Under the pieces are notes generated by a model, which saw only the letters and a list, made by a program, of their open reading frames with translations, was not told the DNA's origin and made no database searches. Positions 45,623 through 54,921 of a DNA stretch of 64,000 bases are shown here, one piece after another. Numbering within the stretch: position 1 is the first letter of the stretch; every line of letters begins with the position of its first letter. The stretch spans positions 4,265,501 through 4,329,500 of the forward strand of contig NZ_JARBAX010000001.1 of NCBI RefSeq assembly GCF_028807635.1, written 5' to 3'. A program made the position numbers and the translations under genes. The DNA comes from Streptomyces spiramyceticus (GTDB lineage Bacteria; Actinomycetota; Actinomycetes; Streptomycetales; Streptomycetaceae).

Positions 45623-45771
45623 TCCTCACTCGGCAGACGGCGACTGGCCTCCATTGGCGCAGCGCGCCCACCAGCGTAAGACGCCGACGGGGAGCCCGGT
45701 CTGTGAGGTAAGGCTCAGTTGGCGGAGATCCGCACTAGTCGCGATCTATCGCGTTTGGGTACGCTGGGCCG

Positions 45772-46485
45772 GTGGACCTCGACAAGAATCATTCAGCGGC
45801 CTCCGGCGGCCACCCCGAAAAGCACCCCCAGCAGCCGCAACCGGCCGCTCCCGCGGTGCCCGCCGAGCCCGCCATCCGCGCGTCCGACGCCGATCGCGAC
45901 CGGATCGCGGACATCCTGCGCGAGGCCATGGCCGAGGGCCGGCTGACCGCCGAGGAGCACTCCGAGCGCATCGACTCGGTGTACCGCGCCAAGACCGTCG
46001 CCGAACTGGAGCCGCTGGTCCAGGACTTGCCCGCCCCCGGTGTCCGGCGCGAGCCGGCCTCGGCGGCGTACGACCCTCAGGATCCGTCCGGTCCCGTCAC
46101 GGCGGAGAACCTGGTCGCGGTCTTCAGCAGCTCGACCCGCAAGGGGCGCTGGCGGATCGGCCGCAAGACCAACGCGTTCGCGCTCTTCGGCAGTGTCGAG
46201 ATCGACCTCACCGAGGCGCTCTTCGGGCAGCGGCTGACCGTCATCAACGTGACCGCGATCTTCGGCAATGTCGAAGTGCGGGTCCCGGAGAACATCACTT
46301 TGCGCGGCAGCGGTACCGGCATCTTCGGCAACTTCGAGGTCGAAACCCTCGAAGCGGCCAACCCCGAGGCGCCGGTCGTGGTGGTCAACGGCTACTCCGT
46401 CTTCGGCAACATCGAGGCAAAGCCCAAGCGCGGCAAGCGCATCGCCGACCTGCACGGTCGCATGCGCAAACACCTCGGACACTGA
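45772..46485 (+). CDS. DUF1707 protein with LiaF-like C-terminal repeat
   Basis: 237 aa from GTG 45772. After a Pro/Gln-rich start, the DUF1707 domain is IRASDADRDRIADILREAM, then AEGRLTAEEHSERIDSVYRAKT. From about 115 a repeated beta structure follows (VFSSSTRKGRW, ALFGSVEIDL, IFGNVEVRVPENITL, GIFGNFEVETL, SVFGNIEAKP) as in LiaF/DUF2154-type proteins that respond to cell-envelope stress. No membrane segment; probably cytoplasmic or membrane-associated. Confidence 0.85.
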   Translation: MDLDKNHSAASGGHPEKHPQQPQPAAPAVPAEPAIRASDADRDRIADILREAMAEGRLTAEEHSERIDSVYRAKTVAELEPLVQDLPAPGVRREPASAAYDPQDPSGPVTAENLVAVFSSSTRKGRWRIGRKTNAFALFGSVEIDLTEALFGQRLTVINVTAIFGNVEVRVPENITLRGSGTGIFGNFEVETLEAANPEAPVVVVNGYSVFGNIEAKPKRGKRIADLHGRMRKHLGH

Positions 46486-46589
46486 CGTCGGCACGGACGC
46501 GCATCGAAACTCAGTGCATAGGCGCGCGCACAGCGGGTAGGGAGTGCTGCATCGTCGCTCGCTCCCGAAGTCGTCGTCAGGAGTAGACC

Positions 46590-46967
46590 GTGCTGCATCC
46601 GCCGCATCAGTCCCTGCAGGTCGCCGCCGTTCCGTCGCAGCGTGCGCCGGCCCGGGATCAGGCCGGCCCCTGGCACACGGAGGCGGTGTGCCGCCGGGAC
46701 GAAGCCGGGTTGTTCTTTGCCCCATCGAAGGAGCCGACGGCCGCGAGGCTGGCGCGCGAGGAAGCCGCGAAGCGGGTCTGCGCCCGGTGTCCGGTGATGG
46801 TGGAGTGCCGGGAGCACGCACTGCTCCAGCCCGAGCCGTACGGCGTGTGGGGCGGGCTCACGGCGGCGGAGCGCCGGGTGGTGCTTGCCAGGCGCAGGCG
46901 GCGCGAGATGGAGCTGAGCCAGGCCCAGGCCGCTGCGGCGGCCGACCGGATCGCCGCCGCGGGCTGA
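46590..46967 (+). CDS. WhiB-like [Fe-S] transcription factor
   Basis: 125 aa from GTG 46590, AGGAG upstream. The four cluster-binding Cys are AVCRRD, KRVCARCPVMVECREHA, spaced as in Wbl proteins. The turn GVWGGLTAAERR and a basic C-terminus follow; the RRRRR stretch may contact DNA. Convergent with glpX. By position it corresponds to wblI of S. coelicolor, as far as I recall; this is not verified. Confidence 0.92.
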   Translation: MLHPPHQSLQVAAVPSQRAPARDQAGPWHTEAVCRRDEAGLFFAPSKEPTAARLAREEAAKRVCARCPVMVECREHALLQPEPYGVWGGLTAAERRVVLARRRRREMELSQAQAAAAADRIAAAG

Positions 46968-47000
46968 TCGCGCCGGGTACGAGAAAAGGGCCGGGTACGA

Positions 47001-47041
47001 GAAAAGGGGCGCCCCCGCCGCACAAGCGGGGCGCCCCTTTC
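47001..47041. terminator. Terminator between convergent wbl and glpX
   Basis: AAAAGGGGCGCCCC and GGGGCGCCCCTTT form a 13-bp stem with a 12-base loop and T-rich 3' flank on both strands. Confidence 0.88.
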
Positions 47042-47075
47042 TCGTACTCCTACTTCATGTACTTCATGCCGGGTA

Positions 47076-48107
47076 CTACTTCGCGCGGTCGAAGTCGATG
47101 GCGCTGTAGGCGCGCAGCTTCGAGAGGCGGTGCGTGGAGTCGATCTGGCGGATGGTGCCCGACTTCGAGCGCATCACCAGGGACTGCGTGGTGGCGGTCT
47201 CGGAGCGGTAGCGGACGCCGCGCAGCAGCTCGCCGTCCGTGATGCCGGTGGCGACGAAGAACACGTTGTCGCCGCTGACCAGGTCGTTCGTGTGCAGTAC
47301 GCGGTCGAGGTCGTGACCCGCGTCGAGGGCCTTCTGGCGCTCGGCCTCGTCCTTGGGCCACAGCTTGCCCTGGATCGTGCCGCCCAGGCACTTGATCGCG
47401 CAGGCCGAGATGATGCCCTCGGGCGTACCGCCGATGCCCATGAGCAGGTCGACGCCGGTGCCTTCGCGCACGGCCATGACCGAGCCCGCGACGTCGCCGT
47501 CCGAGATGAACTTGATACGGGCGCCCGTCTCGCGGATCTCCTTGACGATGCCCTCGTGGCGGGGGCGGTCGAGGATCATCACGGTGACGTCTTCGGGGGT
47601 GGAGTTCTTGGCCTTGGCGACCCGGCGGATGTTGACCGAGACGGGGGCGTTGATGTCGACGAAGTCGGCGGCCTCGGGGCCAGTGACCAGCTTCTCCATG
47701 TAGAAGACCGCGGACGGGTCGAACATGGTGCCGCGGTCGGCTGCGGCGAGGACCGCGATGGCGTTCGGCATGCCCTTGGCGTTGAGCGTGGTGCCGTCGA
47801 TCGGGTCGACGGCGATGTCGACCTCGGCGCCGGTGCCGTCGCCCACGCGTTCCCCGTTGAACAGCATCGGGGCTTCGTCCTTCTCGCCTTCGCCGATGAC
47901 GACGACGCCGTTCATCGAGACGGTCGAGACGAGGGTCCGCATGGCCTTCACCGCCGCGCCGTCCGCGCCGATCTTGTCACCGCGGCCGACCCACCGCCCG
48001 GCGGCCATGGCAGCGGCCTCGGTGACCCGGACGAGCTCCAGGGCCAGGTTGCGGTCGGGGGCCTCGGGGGAGACCTCGAGCTGAGACGGAAGATGGTGCT
48101 CGGTCAT
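47076..48107 (-). CDS. glpX: Fructose-1,6-bisphosphatase, class II
   Basis: 343 aa from ATG 48107. Conserved parts: [38 protein letters not shown], the metal-binding [17 protein letters not shown], and [20 protein letters not shown]. The single class II enzyme serves gluconeogenesis in actinobacteria. Divergent from the DUF4245 gene. Confidence 0.95.
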   Translation of the reverse strand: MTEHHLPSQLEVSPEAPDRNLALELVRVTEAAAMAAGRWVGRGDKIGADGAAVKAMRTLVSTVSMNGVVVIGEGEKDEAPMLFNGERVGDGTGAEVDIAVDPIDGTTLNAKGMPNAIAVLAAADRGTMFDPSAVFYMEKLVTGPEAADFVDINAPVSVNIRRVAKAKNSTPEDVTVMILDRPRHEGIVKEIRETGARIKFISDGDVAGSVMAVREGTGVDLLMGIGGTPEGIISACAIKCLGGTIQGKLWPKDEAERQKALDAGHDLDRVLHTNDLVSGDNVFFVATGITDGELLRGVRYRSETATTQSLVMRSKSGTIRQIDSTHRLSKLRAYSAIDFDRAK

Positions 48108-48272
48108 CGGAGCGCACCTTTCTGTACGAACGGCGACGGCCGGATAAAGAGGGTGCTGCCGACTCTATCGGTACGTCGACAAAATGAGCAGAGGGGGTCA
48201 CTTATGAGCGGCATATCGGGATGAGCTGCCCCTCGCGCGGCCCCGCTTCGGCCATGGGGGACGATGGGGGGC

Positions 48273-48797
48273 GTGGCAAGTATGAAGGGCAAGCAGACGG
48301 TCCGGGACATGGTGCTCTCGATGGCGTTGATCGGTGCCGTCGCCGGGGGCGTGTACCTGTTGGTCCCGCACGACGACTCTCTAGACCCGATCAAGCCGGT
48401 CGATTATCGCGTCGAGCTCATCACGGCGAGGCGTGCCGCGCCGTACCCGGTCGCGGCCCCTGTGGGTCTCCCGAAGACGTGGAGGCCGACCTCTGTCTCG
48501 TACGAGGGGCAGGACGGCAACGCGTGGCATCTGGGTTACCTGGATCCGGACGGGGAGTACGTCGCGGTCGAGCAGTCGACCGGGGACGCGGAGAAGTTCA
48601 TCGCCGAGGTGAGCCAGGACGCGACGAAGACGGACAGGACCCAGCAGGTCGGCGGGGACAGCTGGCAGCGCTGGGAGGGCCCGAAGTACGACGCACTTGT
48701 GCGCCAGGAGAAGGGCGCGACGACGGTGGTCACGGGCACGGCCTCGCACGAGCGGCTGACGAAGATGGCCGCCGCGCTGGAGACGAAGAAGTCCTGA
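48273..48797 (+). CDS. DUF4245 membrane-anchored protein
   Basis: About 174 aa from GTG 48273 (ATG 48264 or 48282 possible). MKGKQTVRDMVLSMALIGAVAGGVYLLVP is a cytosolic start plus one membrane helix. The outer domain begins with DPIKPVDYRVELITARR and includes WRPTSVSYEGQDGNAWHLGYL and EYVAVEQSTGD, then WQRWEGPKYDALVRQ. The family is restricted to actinobacteria and usually sits beside glpX. Function unknown. Confidence 0.88.
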   Translation: MASMKGKQTVRDMVLSMALIGAVAGGVYLLVPHDDSLDPIKPVDYRVELITARRAAPYPVAAPVGLPKTWRPTSVSYEGQDGNAWHLGYLDPDGEYVAVEQSTGDAEKFIAEVSQDATKTDRTQQVGGDSWQRWEGPKYDALVRQEKGATTVVTGTASHERLTKMAAALETKKS

Positions 48798-48802
48798 CAT
48801 GC

Positions 48803-48841
48803 GATTAAGCCGCCGTACCCGAAGGGTGCGGCGGCTTAATC
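48803..48841. terminator. Terminator downstream of DUF4245
   Basis: GATTAAGCCGCCGTACCC and GGTGCGGCGGCTTAATC form a long stem around GAAG, with one mismatch. It lies between the convergent DUF4245 and nitroreductase genes. Confidence 0.9.
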
Positions 48842-48850
48842 GTGCGCAGG

Positions 48851-49203
48851 GGGGGTTGGTCAGACGGTGGTGACGGCGTCGTCGAAGGCCAGACGCGGCG
48901 AGCGCGGACTGTGCTGTCCCGGGGGGCGACCCCCGGACCCCCGGCAGTGGGGGGTTGGTCAGACGGTGGTGACGGCGTCGTCGAAGGCCAGACGCGGCGA
49001 GCGCGGACTGTGCTGTCCCGGGGGGCGACCCCCGGACCCCCGGCAGTGGGGGGTTGGTCAGACGGTGGTGACGGCGTCGTCGAACGCCAGGCGCGGCGAG
49101 CGCGGACTGTGCTGTCCCGGGGGGCGACCCCCGGACCCCCGGCAGTGGGGGGTTGGTCAGACGGTGGTGACGACGTCATCGAACGCCAGACGCGGCGAGC
49201 GCG
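48851..49203 (-). repeat. 99-bp tandem repeat built from the 3' end of the nitroreductase gene
   Basis: Four near-identical copies with exact 99-base period, each starting TCAGACGGTGGTGACG on the plus strand (48860, 48959, 49058, 49157). The last copy is the true gene end. On the minus strand each codes SPRLAFDD(A/V)VTTV and a stop in the same frame (99 = 33 codons), followed by a GGGGGGCGACCCCCGG hairpin-like spacer. Copies 1-2 read GAAGGCC, copies 3-4 GAACGCC. Confidence 0.92.
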
Positions 49204-49747
49204 GGAACCATGCGTCCTCGCCCGGCTTGCCGATGTTGACGACCATCAGCGGCGTGTGGTCGTCGTCCAGGAATTCCTTCTGGACGCCGGCGAAGTCGAA
49301 GCCGGTCATCGGGCCTGCGGCGAGGCCGGCGGCGCGGACGCCGACGATGAAGTAAGCGGCCTGGAGGGCGGCGTTGAGAGCCGCGGCCGACTCGCGGACC
49401 GGGCGCTCCTTGAAGAACGTGTCCTTCGCCTGCGGGAAGTGCGGGAGCAGGGTCGGGAGCTCCTCGTGGAACTCGTTGTCGGCGGCGAGGATCGCAACCA
49501 GCGGCGCGGAGGCGGTCTTCGGCCGGTTGCCCTCGGCCATGTGTGAGACGAGGCGCTCGCGGGCCTCGGCGGAGCGGACCAGGACGACGCGCAGCGGGGT
49601 CTGGTTGAACGCGGTCGGGCCGTACTTGACCAGGTCGTAGATCGCCTGGACCTGCTCCTCGGTCACCGGCTCGTCGGTGAAGGTGTTGGCAGTGCGGGCC
49701 TCACGGAAGAGGAGGTCCTGGGCGGCGGGGTCAAGAACGAGAGACAT
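49157..49747 (-). CDS. Nitroreductase family protein (RutE/HadB-like)
   Basis: 196 aa from ATG 49747. Conserved segments: LLFREARTANTFTDEPVT, YDLVKYGPTAFNQTPLRVVLV (FMN phosphate binding Arg/Asn), AALNAALQAAYFIVGVRAAGLAAGPM and FLDDDHTPLMVVNIGKPGE. It most resembles malonic-semialdehyde/3-hydroxypropanoate dehydrogenase-like nitroreductases. The promoter carries the box at 49810-49825. Its last 13 codons are repeated downstream. Confidence 0.88.
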   Translation of the reverse strand: MSLVLDPAAQDLLFREARTANTFTDEPVTEEQVQAIYDLVKYGPTAFNQTPLRVVLVRSAEARERLVSHMAEGNRPKTASAPLVAILAADNEFHEELPTLLPHFPQAKDTFFKERPVRESAAALNAALQAAYFIVGVRAAGLAAGPMTGFDFAGVQKEFLDDDHTPLMVVNIGKPGEDAWFPRSPRLAFDDVVTTV

Positions 49748-49809
49748 GCGGCATACCTTCCGGACGTGCAAGGAGTTCGGGCGATGTCTCGACCGTAAAC
49801 GAAACTATA

Positions 49810-49825
49810 TGAAGTTTCAACTAAA
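49810..49825. promoter_or_regulatory. Box TGAAGTTTCAACTAAA upstream of the nitroreductase gene
   Basis: 63 bases before the start codon, with an inverted pair GAAACT...AGTTTC around 49801-49817 (GAAACTATATGAAGTTTC). An identical 16-base string occurs just after ychF at 56794. TAGTTGAAACTTCA-type boxes are bound by MarR-family repressors in streptomycetes; that assignment is from general knowledge. Confidence 0.55.
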
Positions 49826-49887
49826 GTCGGTTGATCGTGCTCCGCCTCACAGCCCAGACCTCTGTATGTCTGACCCCGGGGCTCTCG

Positions 49888-50124
49888 TCAGCCCTGGTCG
49901 CCGCCCTCCGCCCGCGGTTCCGCGAGCGACGCGTCCAGCCGCGCCCGCGCCCCGTCGAGCCAACGGCGGCACACCTTCGCCAGCTCCTCGCCGCGCTCCC
50001 AGAGCGCGAGCGACTCCTCCAGCGTCGTGCCGCCCGCTTCCAGGCGGCGTACGACGTCGATGAGCTCGTCCCGGGCCTGCTCGTAGCCGAGCGTCGTGCC
50101 GGCAGCGTCGTCGGTCTTGGTCAT
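49888..50124 (-). CDS. xseB: Exodeoxyribonuclease VII small subunit
   Basis: 78 aa from ATG 50124. [41 protein letters not shown] is the complete XseB helical hairpin motif. It should assemble with XseA into the multi-subunit nuclease. Normally it directly follows xseA; here 353 bases holding an element with inverted termini separate them. Confidence 0.95.
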   Translation of the reverse strand: MTKTDDAAGTTLGYEQARDELIDVVRRLEAGGTTLEESLALWERGEELAKVCRRWLDGARARLDASLAEPRAEGGDQG

Positions 50125-50134
50125 GCGATCCACC

Positions 50135-50363
50135 TTAGGGCGTGTCCGAAGGATCATGCCTGGGCGCGGGGCCTGGCACGCACATCTGCGGCGTTGTCGT
50201 CGGTCGGCGACTCCCCCAAGTTCTCGACTGCGCTCGAACAGGGGGGACCCCCATCGCGTCGACTCCCTCCTCCGCCTTGCAGCTGCACGCACCAGGCCCC
50301 GCTCACCAGCACCGAGAACGCGCCGCACCCTGAAGTCGGCCTGATCTGCCGGACACGCCCTAA
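50135..50363. mobile_element. MITE-like element between xseA and xseB
   Basis: 229 bases bounded by perfect inverted ends: CTTAGGGCGTGTCCG at 50134 and CGGACACGCCCTAAG at 50350-50364. Further in, GGATCA and TGATCT continue the similarity. Interior contains no transposase frame, so it would move only with outside help. Sequences with TAGGGCGTGTCCG ends recur in streptomycete genomes, to my recollection linked to IS5-type transposases. Confidence 0.7.
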
Positions 50364-50477
50364 GCGTGAGAATCCGCGCCCCTCCGGCTGAGGAGCGGGG
50401 TCCGGGGCGAGCCCTGGTTACGGGAAGGGGCGGGGCAGGGGAAAGCCGGCGGCCCGCCGCAGCCCTGCGCACCTGCG
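50364..50477. repeat. Single arm of a streptomycete intergenic repeat
   Basis: CGCCCCTCCGGCTGAGGAGCG then CGGGAAGGGGCGGGGCAGGGGA resembles the right arm of the inverted repeat at 33898-34082 (CGGGAAAGGGGCGGGTAGGGGA). It completes the gap between xseA and the MITE-like element. Confidence 0.6.
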
Positions 50478-51686
50478 TCACTCCGCGACCCGCACCTCGA
50501 ACTCGCCCTCCGCCACCCGCGCCCGCAGCTCGTCCCCGGGCGCGACCTCGTCCGGGGACCGCACCACTCCGCCGTCCGGCCGCTGAAGCACCGCGTACCC
50601 GCGCTCCAGCGTCGCCGCAGGCGACAGAGCCAGCACCCGGGCCCGCGTGTGGGACAGCTCCGAGTCCGCGCGGTCGAGCAGGTGGCCCAGCGTGCGGCGG
50701 CTCCGGGCGACCAGCGCGTCGACCGCCGCCTCCCGCTCGTCCACCATCCGGTGCGGCCGCTCCATGACGGGCCTGGCCAGCGTGTGCGCGAGGCCCCGCT
50801 CCTCGCGGTCCATCAGGCCCTGTACGGTCCGCAGCGCCCGGTCCCGCAGCTGCTGTACGCGGACCAGCTCCTCCCCGACGTCCGGTACGACCTTCTTCGC
50901 CGCGTCCGTCGGCGTCGACGCCCGAAGGTCCGCCACCAGGTCGAGCAGTGGCGAGTCCGGCTCGTGCCCGATCGCCGACACCACCGGCGTACGGCACCCG
51001 GCCACGGTCCGTACAAGCTGCTCGTCCGAGAACGGCAGCAGGTCCTCGACGCTGCCGCCGCCCCGCGCCACGATGATCACGTCGACGTCCGGCAGCTCGT
51101 CCAGGTCCTTGACCGCCTGCACGACCTGCGCCACCGCGCTCACTCCCTGCACCGCGACATTGCGCACCTCGAAGCGCACGGCGGGCCAGCGCCGCCGCGC
51201 GTTCTCCAGGACATCCCGCTCGGCCGCCGACGCCCGGCCGGTGATCAGGCCGATGCGCTGCGGCAGAAACGGCAGCGGCCGCTTCCGGTCGAGAGCGAAC
51301 AGCCCCTCGCCGGCCAGTAGTTTCTTCAACTGCTCCAGCCGGGCGAGGAGTTGCCCGATCCCCACCGGCTTTATCTCCGTGGCCCGCAGCGAAAGCTGCC
51401 CGCGCGGCGCGTACCACTCGGGCTTCGCGTGCACCACGACGCGCGCACCTTCCGCCACCACGTCCGCGATGGGGTCGAAGACCTTCCGGTAACAGGTCAC
51501 GCCCACCGAGATGTCGTGCGAAGGGTCACGCAGCGTCAGAAAGACGACCCCGGCGCCGGGCCGGCGCGACAGCTGCGTGATCTGCCCCTCGACCCACACC
51601 GACCCGAGCCGGTCGATCCACCCGCCGATGAGGCGCGAGACCTGACCGACCGGCAGCGGGGCGTCCGCAGACGTATTCAGAGCCAT
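50478..51686 (-). CDS. xseA: Exodeoxyribonuclease VII large subunit
   Basis: 402 aa from ATG 51686. N-terminal OB-fold ([21 protein letters not shown]), then the catalytic core [42 protein letters not shown] and [30 protein letters not shown]-terminal coiled coil and the final [18 protein letters not shown]. It degrades single-stranded DNA together with XseB. Confidence 0.95.
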   Translation of the reverse strand: MALNTSADAPLPVGQVSRLIGGWIDRLGSVWVEGQITQLSRRPGAGVVFLTLRDPSHDISVGVTCYRKVFDPIADVVAEGARVVVHAKPEWYAPRGQLSLRATEIKPVGIGQLLARLEQLKKLLAGEGLFALDRKRPLPFLPQRIGLITGRASAAERDVLENARRRWPAVRFEVRNVAVQGVSAVAQVVQAVKDLDELPDVDVIIVARGGGSVEDLLPFSDEQLVRTVAGCRTPVVSAIGHEPDSPLLDLVADLRASTPTDAAKKVVPDVGEELVRVQQLRDRALRTVQGLMDREERGLAHTLARPVMERPHRMVDEREAAVDALVARSRRTLGHLLDRADSELSHTRARVLALSPAATLERGYAVLQRPDGGVVRSPDEVAPGDELRARVAEGEFEVRVAE

Positions 51687-51695
51687 GTACGAAGG

Positions 51696-53069
51696 CTAGC
51701 CGTCGCCACTGACACCATGGCCGGCCCGACGCCCCTGCTGTACGGCCACCACGACCAGCCCCGCCACCAGCCACACCGCGCCCACCGCCTGCGCCGTGCC
51801 CGAAGCCTCCACGATCACCGCGACCGCGACCGCCGCCCCCAGCACCGGCAGCAGCACATGCCGCCACCACACCGGCGGCCCCTCCATCCTCCGTACGGCG
51901 AACCAGCCCACCACCGAAACGTGCAGCAGCACGAACGCCGTCAGCGCCCCGATGTCGACCACCGACACGAGTTGATCCAGGCCGTCGTCGCGCCGGGACG
52001 CCCACACCGCCGCCGCCATCGTCACCACGGCCGCCAGCAGCAGGGCCAGACGCGGCACGCCCGATCCGCCGTCGATCCGCGCCAGCAGACGCGGCAGCCG
52101 CCGCTCCCGCGCCATCGCGAACAGCAGCCGCCCGGCCGCCGCCTGTCCCGCCAGCGCCGCGAACGCCGCCCCGATCGCCTTGCTCAGCGCCACCAGATCG
52201 TGCAGTCAGGTGCCCACCGAAGCGTCCAGCGTGTCGTAGAAGGCGGACCCCTGCCTCCCGGGCTCCGCGGCCAGCTCCGCCGCCGACATCGGCGCGAGGA
52301 GCGACGCCAGGTAGGTCTGCGCGACGAACAGCACCCCCGCCAGCGCCAGACAGCACAGCACCGCCCGTGCCACCCGCTCCGAGCCGCCCGTGACCTCCTC
52401 CGCGAACGAGGCGATCGCGTCGAACCCGAGGTACGACAGCACCGCTACAGACACCACTCCGAAGACCGCCGCGAGGGAGAAGGAGCCCATCGAACCGTCA
52501 CCACTCAGCGGCGACAGCCAGCCGCGCCGCGCCCCGTCCTGTACGAGCACCACGACCGCCGCCACCACGAATACCGCCAGCACGACGATCTCCATGACCA
52601 GCACCGCGAATCCGACGCGGGCGGCCGTCCGTACACCCCACATGTTCAGCGCGGTCGTCACCACCACGGCGATCGCCGTCCACACCCACTGCGACACGGA
52701 CGGCACGAGCGCGTGCATCGCAATGCCGGAGAAGAGATAGGCGACGGCCGGGATCAGTACGTAGTCGAGCATCGCCATCCACCCGGCGATGAACCCCGGC
52801 CCCTCACCGAGCGCCTTACGGGCGTACGCGAAGACCGAGCCCGCCTGGGGGACCACCCGCACCATCTGGGCGTAACTGAATGCAGTGAACGCCATGGCGA
52901 CCGTAGCGACGACATAGACGAGCGCGACAGCGCCGTGCGACTTGGCGTCGAGCGTCCCGAAAACGCCGACAGGGGCCATGGGCGCGATGAACAACAGCCC
53001 GTAGACGACGAGATCCCGGAACCCCAGAGTGCGCCGCAGACCCGTCGTCTCGTCCAGGGTTCCGGTCAT
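51696..53069 (-). pseudogene. APC-family amino-acid permease interrupted by an in-frame TGA
   Basis: Read through, 457 residues with about twelve membrane helices: GLRRTLGFRDLVVYGLLFI at the start, VVPQAGSVFAYARKALGEGPG, GFDAIASFAEEVTGG and then DLVALSKAIGAAFAAL. At 52206-52208 the minus strand reads TGA where a Trp codon (VGT-W-LHDLVALSK) is expected, i.e. TGG to TGA. The upstream 287 codons lack the last four helices; the downstream 165 codons lack a good start. Unless read through, the transporter is inactive. Confidence 0.85.
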
Positions 53070-53146
53070 CGCGCCTCCGTACGTAGAACCAGGCGTTCAG
53101 TCTTGATCGCGGAGGCGACCGAAGGGCCGCGTGGCGCGGCCTTACG

Positions 53147-54136
53147 ATGGGAAACATGACTGCACCTGCCGCCCGTCGTGTCCTTCTCGCCGCTCCCCGT
53201 GGCTACTGCGCGGGTGTGGACCGTGCCGTGATCGCCGTGGAGAAGGCCCTGGAGCAGTACGGGGCGCCGATCTATGTCCGCCACGAGATCGTCCACAACA
53301 AGTACGTCGTACAGACCCTGGAGAAAAAGGGCGCGATCTTCGTCGATGTGACGGCGGAGGTGCCCGAGGGCTCTATCGTCATGTTCTCCGCGCACGGCGT
53401 CGCGCCGACCGTGCACGCCGAGGCCGCCGAGCGGAAGCTCGCGACGATCGACGCGACCTGCCCGCTGGTCACCAAGGTCCACAAGGAAGCCGTCCGCTTC
53501 GCCAAGGAGGACTACGACATCCTCCTGATCGGCCACGAGGGCCACGAGGAAGTCATCGGCACGAGCGGCGAGGCCCCCGACCACATCACGCTGGTCGACG
53601 GCCCCGAGGACGTCGCCAATGTCTCCGTACGCGACGAGTCCAAGGTCGTCTGGCTCTCCCAGACCACCCTCTCCGTGGACGAGACGATGGAGACGGTCGA
53701 CGCCCTGAAGGAGAAGTTCCCGAACCTCCTCTCCCCGCCCAGCGACGACATCTGCTACGCCACGCAGAACCGCCAGATCGCGGTGAAGAAGCTGGCCGAG
53801 GACGCCGAGCTGGTCATCGTCGTCGGCTCCAAGAACTCCTCGAACTCGATCCGCATGGTCGAGGTCGCCCTCGACGCCGGCGCCCCCGCCGCGCACCTGG
53901 TGGACTTCGCCGACGAGATCGACGAGGCGTGGCTGGAAGGCGTCACCACGGTGGGTCTGACCTCCGGCGCCTCGGTCCCCGACGTCCTGGTGGACGGCGT
54001 GATCGAGTGGCTGGCCGAGCGCGGCTACGGCGACGTGGAGACCGTGAAGACCGCCGACGAGTCGATCACCTTCTCGCTGCCGAAGGAGCTGCGCCGCGAC
54101 TTGCGCGCGGAAGCGGCCCGCCTCTCCGGGAAGTAA
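53147..54136 (+). CDS. ispH: 4-hydroxy-3-methylbut-2-enyl diphosphate reductase
   Basis: 329 aa from ATG 53156 or 53147. The three Fe-S Cys are visible: [30 protein letters not shown] and [11 protein letters not shown], plus the substrate motif AHGV and SKNSSNS. It makes isopentenyl and dimethylallyl diphosphates in the last step of the non-mevalonate pathway. Confidence 0.96.
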   Translation: MGNMTAPAARRVLLAAPRGYCAGVDRAVIAVEKALEQYGAPIYVRHEIVHNKYVVQTLEKKGAIFVDVTAEVPEGSIVMFSAHGVAPTVHAEAAERKLATIDATCPLVTKVHKEAVRFAKEDYDILLIGHEGHEEVIGTSGEAPDHITLVDGPEDVANVSVRDESKVVWLSQTTLSVDETMETVDALKEKFPNLLSPPSDDICYATQNRQIAVKKLAEDAELVIVVGSKNSSNSIRMVEVALDAGAPAAHLVDFADEIDEAWLEGVTTVGLTSGASVPDVLVDGVIEWLAERGYGDVETVKTADESITFSLPKELRRDLRAEAARLSGK

Positions 54137-54172
54137 CTGTGAGTGTCAGTCCCACGCCGTAACGTTGTGTCC

Positions 54173-54913
54173 ATGAACGTTTTCGGAGTGGACATCGGCG
54201 GATCCGGCATCAAGGGCGCTCCTGTGGACCTGGAGCGCGGTGACCTGGCCGAGCCGCGTCACAAGGTACTGACCCCGCACCCGGCCACGCCCGACGGCGT
54301 GGCCGACTGCGTTCACGAGGTCGTCAGCCAGTTCGGCTGGAGCGGCAAGGTCGGCATCACCTTCCCCGGCGTGGTCACGGGCGGCATCACGCGTACGGCC
54401 GCGAACGTCGACCAGGGCTGGATCGACCGCGACGCCCGGGCCCTGCTCAGCGACCGCTTGGGCATGCCGGTCACCGTGGTGAACGACGCGGACGCGGCGG
54501 GCATCGCCGAAATGACCTTCGGCGCGGGCGCGGGCCGCAAGGGCACGGTCCTGCTGCTCACATTCGGTACGGGCATCGGCAGCGCCCTCTTCCGGGACGG
54601 CCGACTCGTCCCGAACACCGAGCTGGGCCACCTGGAGCTGAACGGCCACGACGCGGAGAAGCACGCCTCCACGAGGGCCAAGGACGACGAGGACCTGTCC
54701 TGGGAGCACTGGGCGAACCGGGTGCAGAAGTATCTGTCCCATGTCGAGATGCTGTTCTCGCCGGAGCTGTTCATCATCGGCGGTGGAGTCAGCCGCAAGG
54801 CGGACCGCTTCATCCCCCGGATCGAGGGCATCCGCGCCGAGATCGTCCCGGCGCAGCTCCAGAACAACGCGGGAATCGTAGGAGCGGCAATGGCAGCCAG
54901 CACCCGAACGTAA
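54173..54913 (+). CDS. ppgK: Polyphosphate glucokinase (ROK family)
   Basis: 246 aa from ATG 54173. GVDIGGSGIKGAPVDL (phosphate loop), VVNDADAAGIAEMTFG with the catalytic Asp, LTFGTGIGSAL and TELGHLELNGHDAE-like block are typical of actinobacterial polyphosphate/ATP glucokinase. It phosphorylates glucose using inorganic polyphosphate or ATP. It lies 36 bases after ispH, in the same direction. Confidence 0.92.
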   Translation: MNVFGVDIGGSGIKGAPVDLERGDLAEPRHKVLTPHPATPDGVADCVHEVVSQFGWSGKVGITFPGVVTGGITRTAANVDQGWIDRDARALLSDRLGMPVTVVNDADAAGIAEMTFGAGAGRKGTVLLLTFGTGIGSALFRDGRLVPNTELGHLELNGHDAEKHASTRAKDDEDLSWEHWANRVQKYLSHVEMLFSPELFIIGGGVSRKADRFIPRIEGIRAEIVPAQLQNNAGIVGAAMAASTRT

Positions 54914-54921
54914 CGTCGCCT

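Noticed and set aside
48805..49179. Repetitive 124-aa frame (SPPSDQPPTAGGPGVAPRDS units)
   Set aside because: It is a different frame of the 99-bp tandem repeat; no ribosome binding site and it overlaps the nitroreductase end.
48851..49203. CRISPR array
   Set aside because: The repeats are 99 bases and fully identical with no unique spacers; they are a tandem duplication of a gene end.
50135..50363. Complete insertion sequence
   Set aside because: Inverted ends are present but only 229 bases long with no transposase frame, so MITE-like at most.
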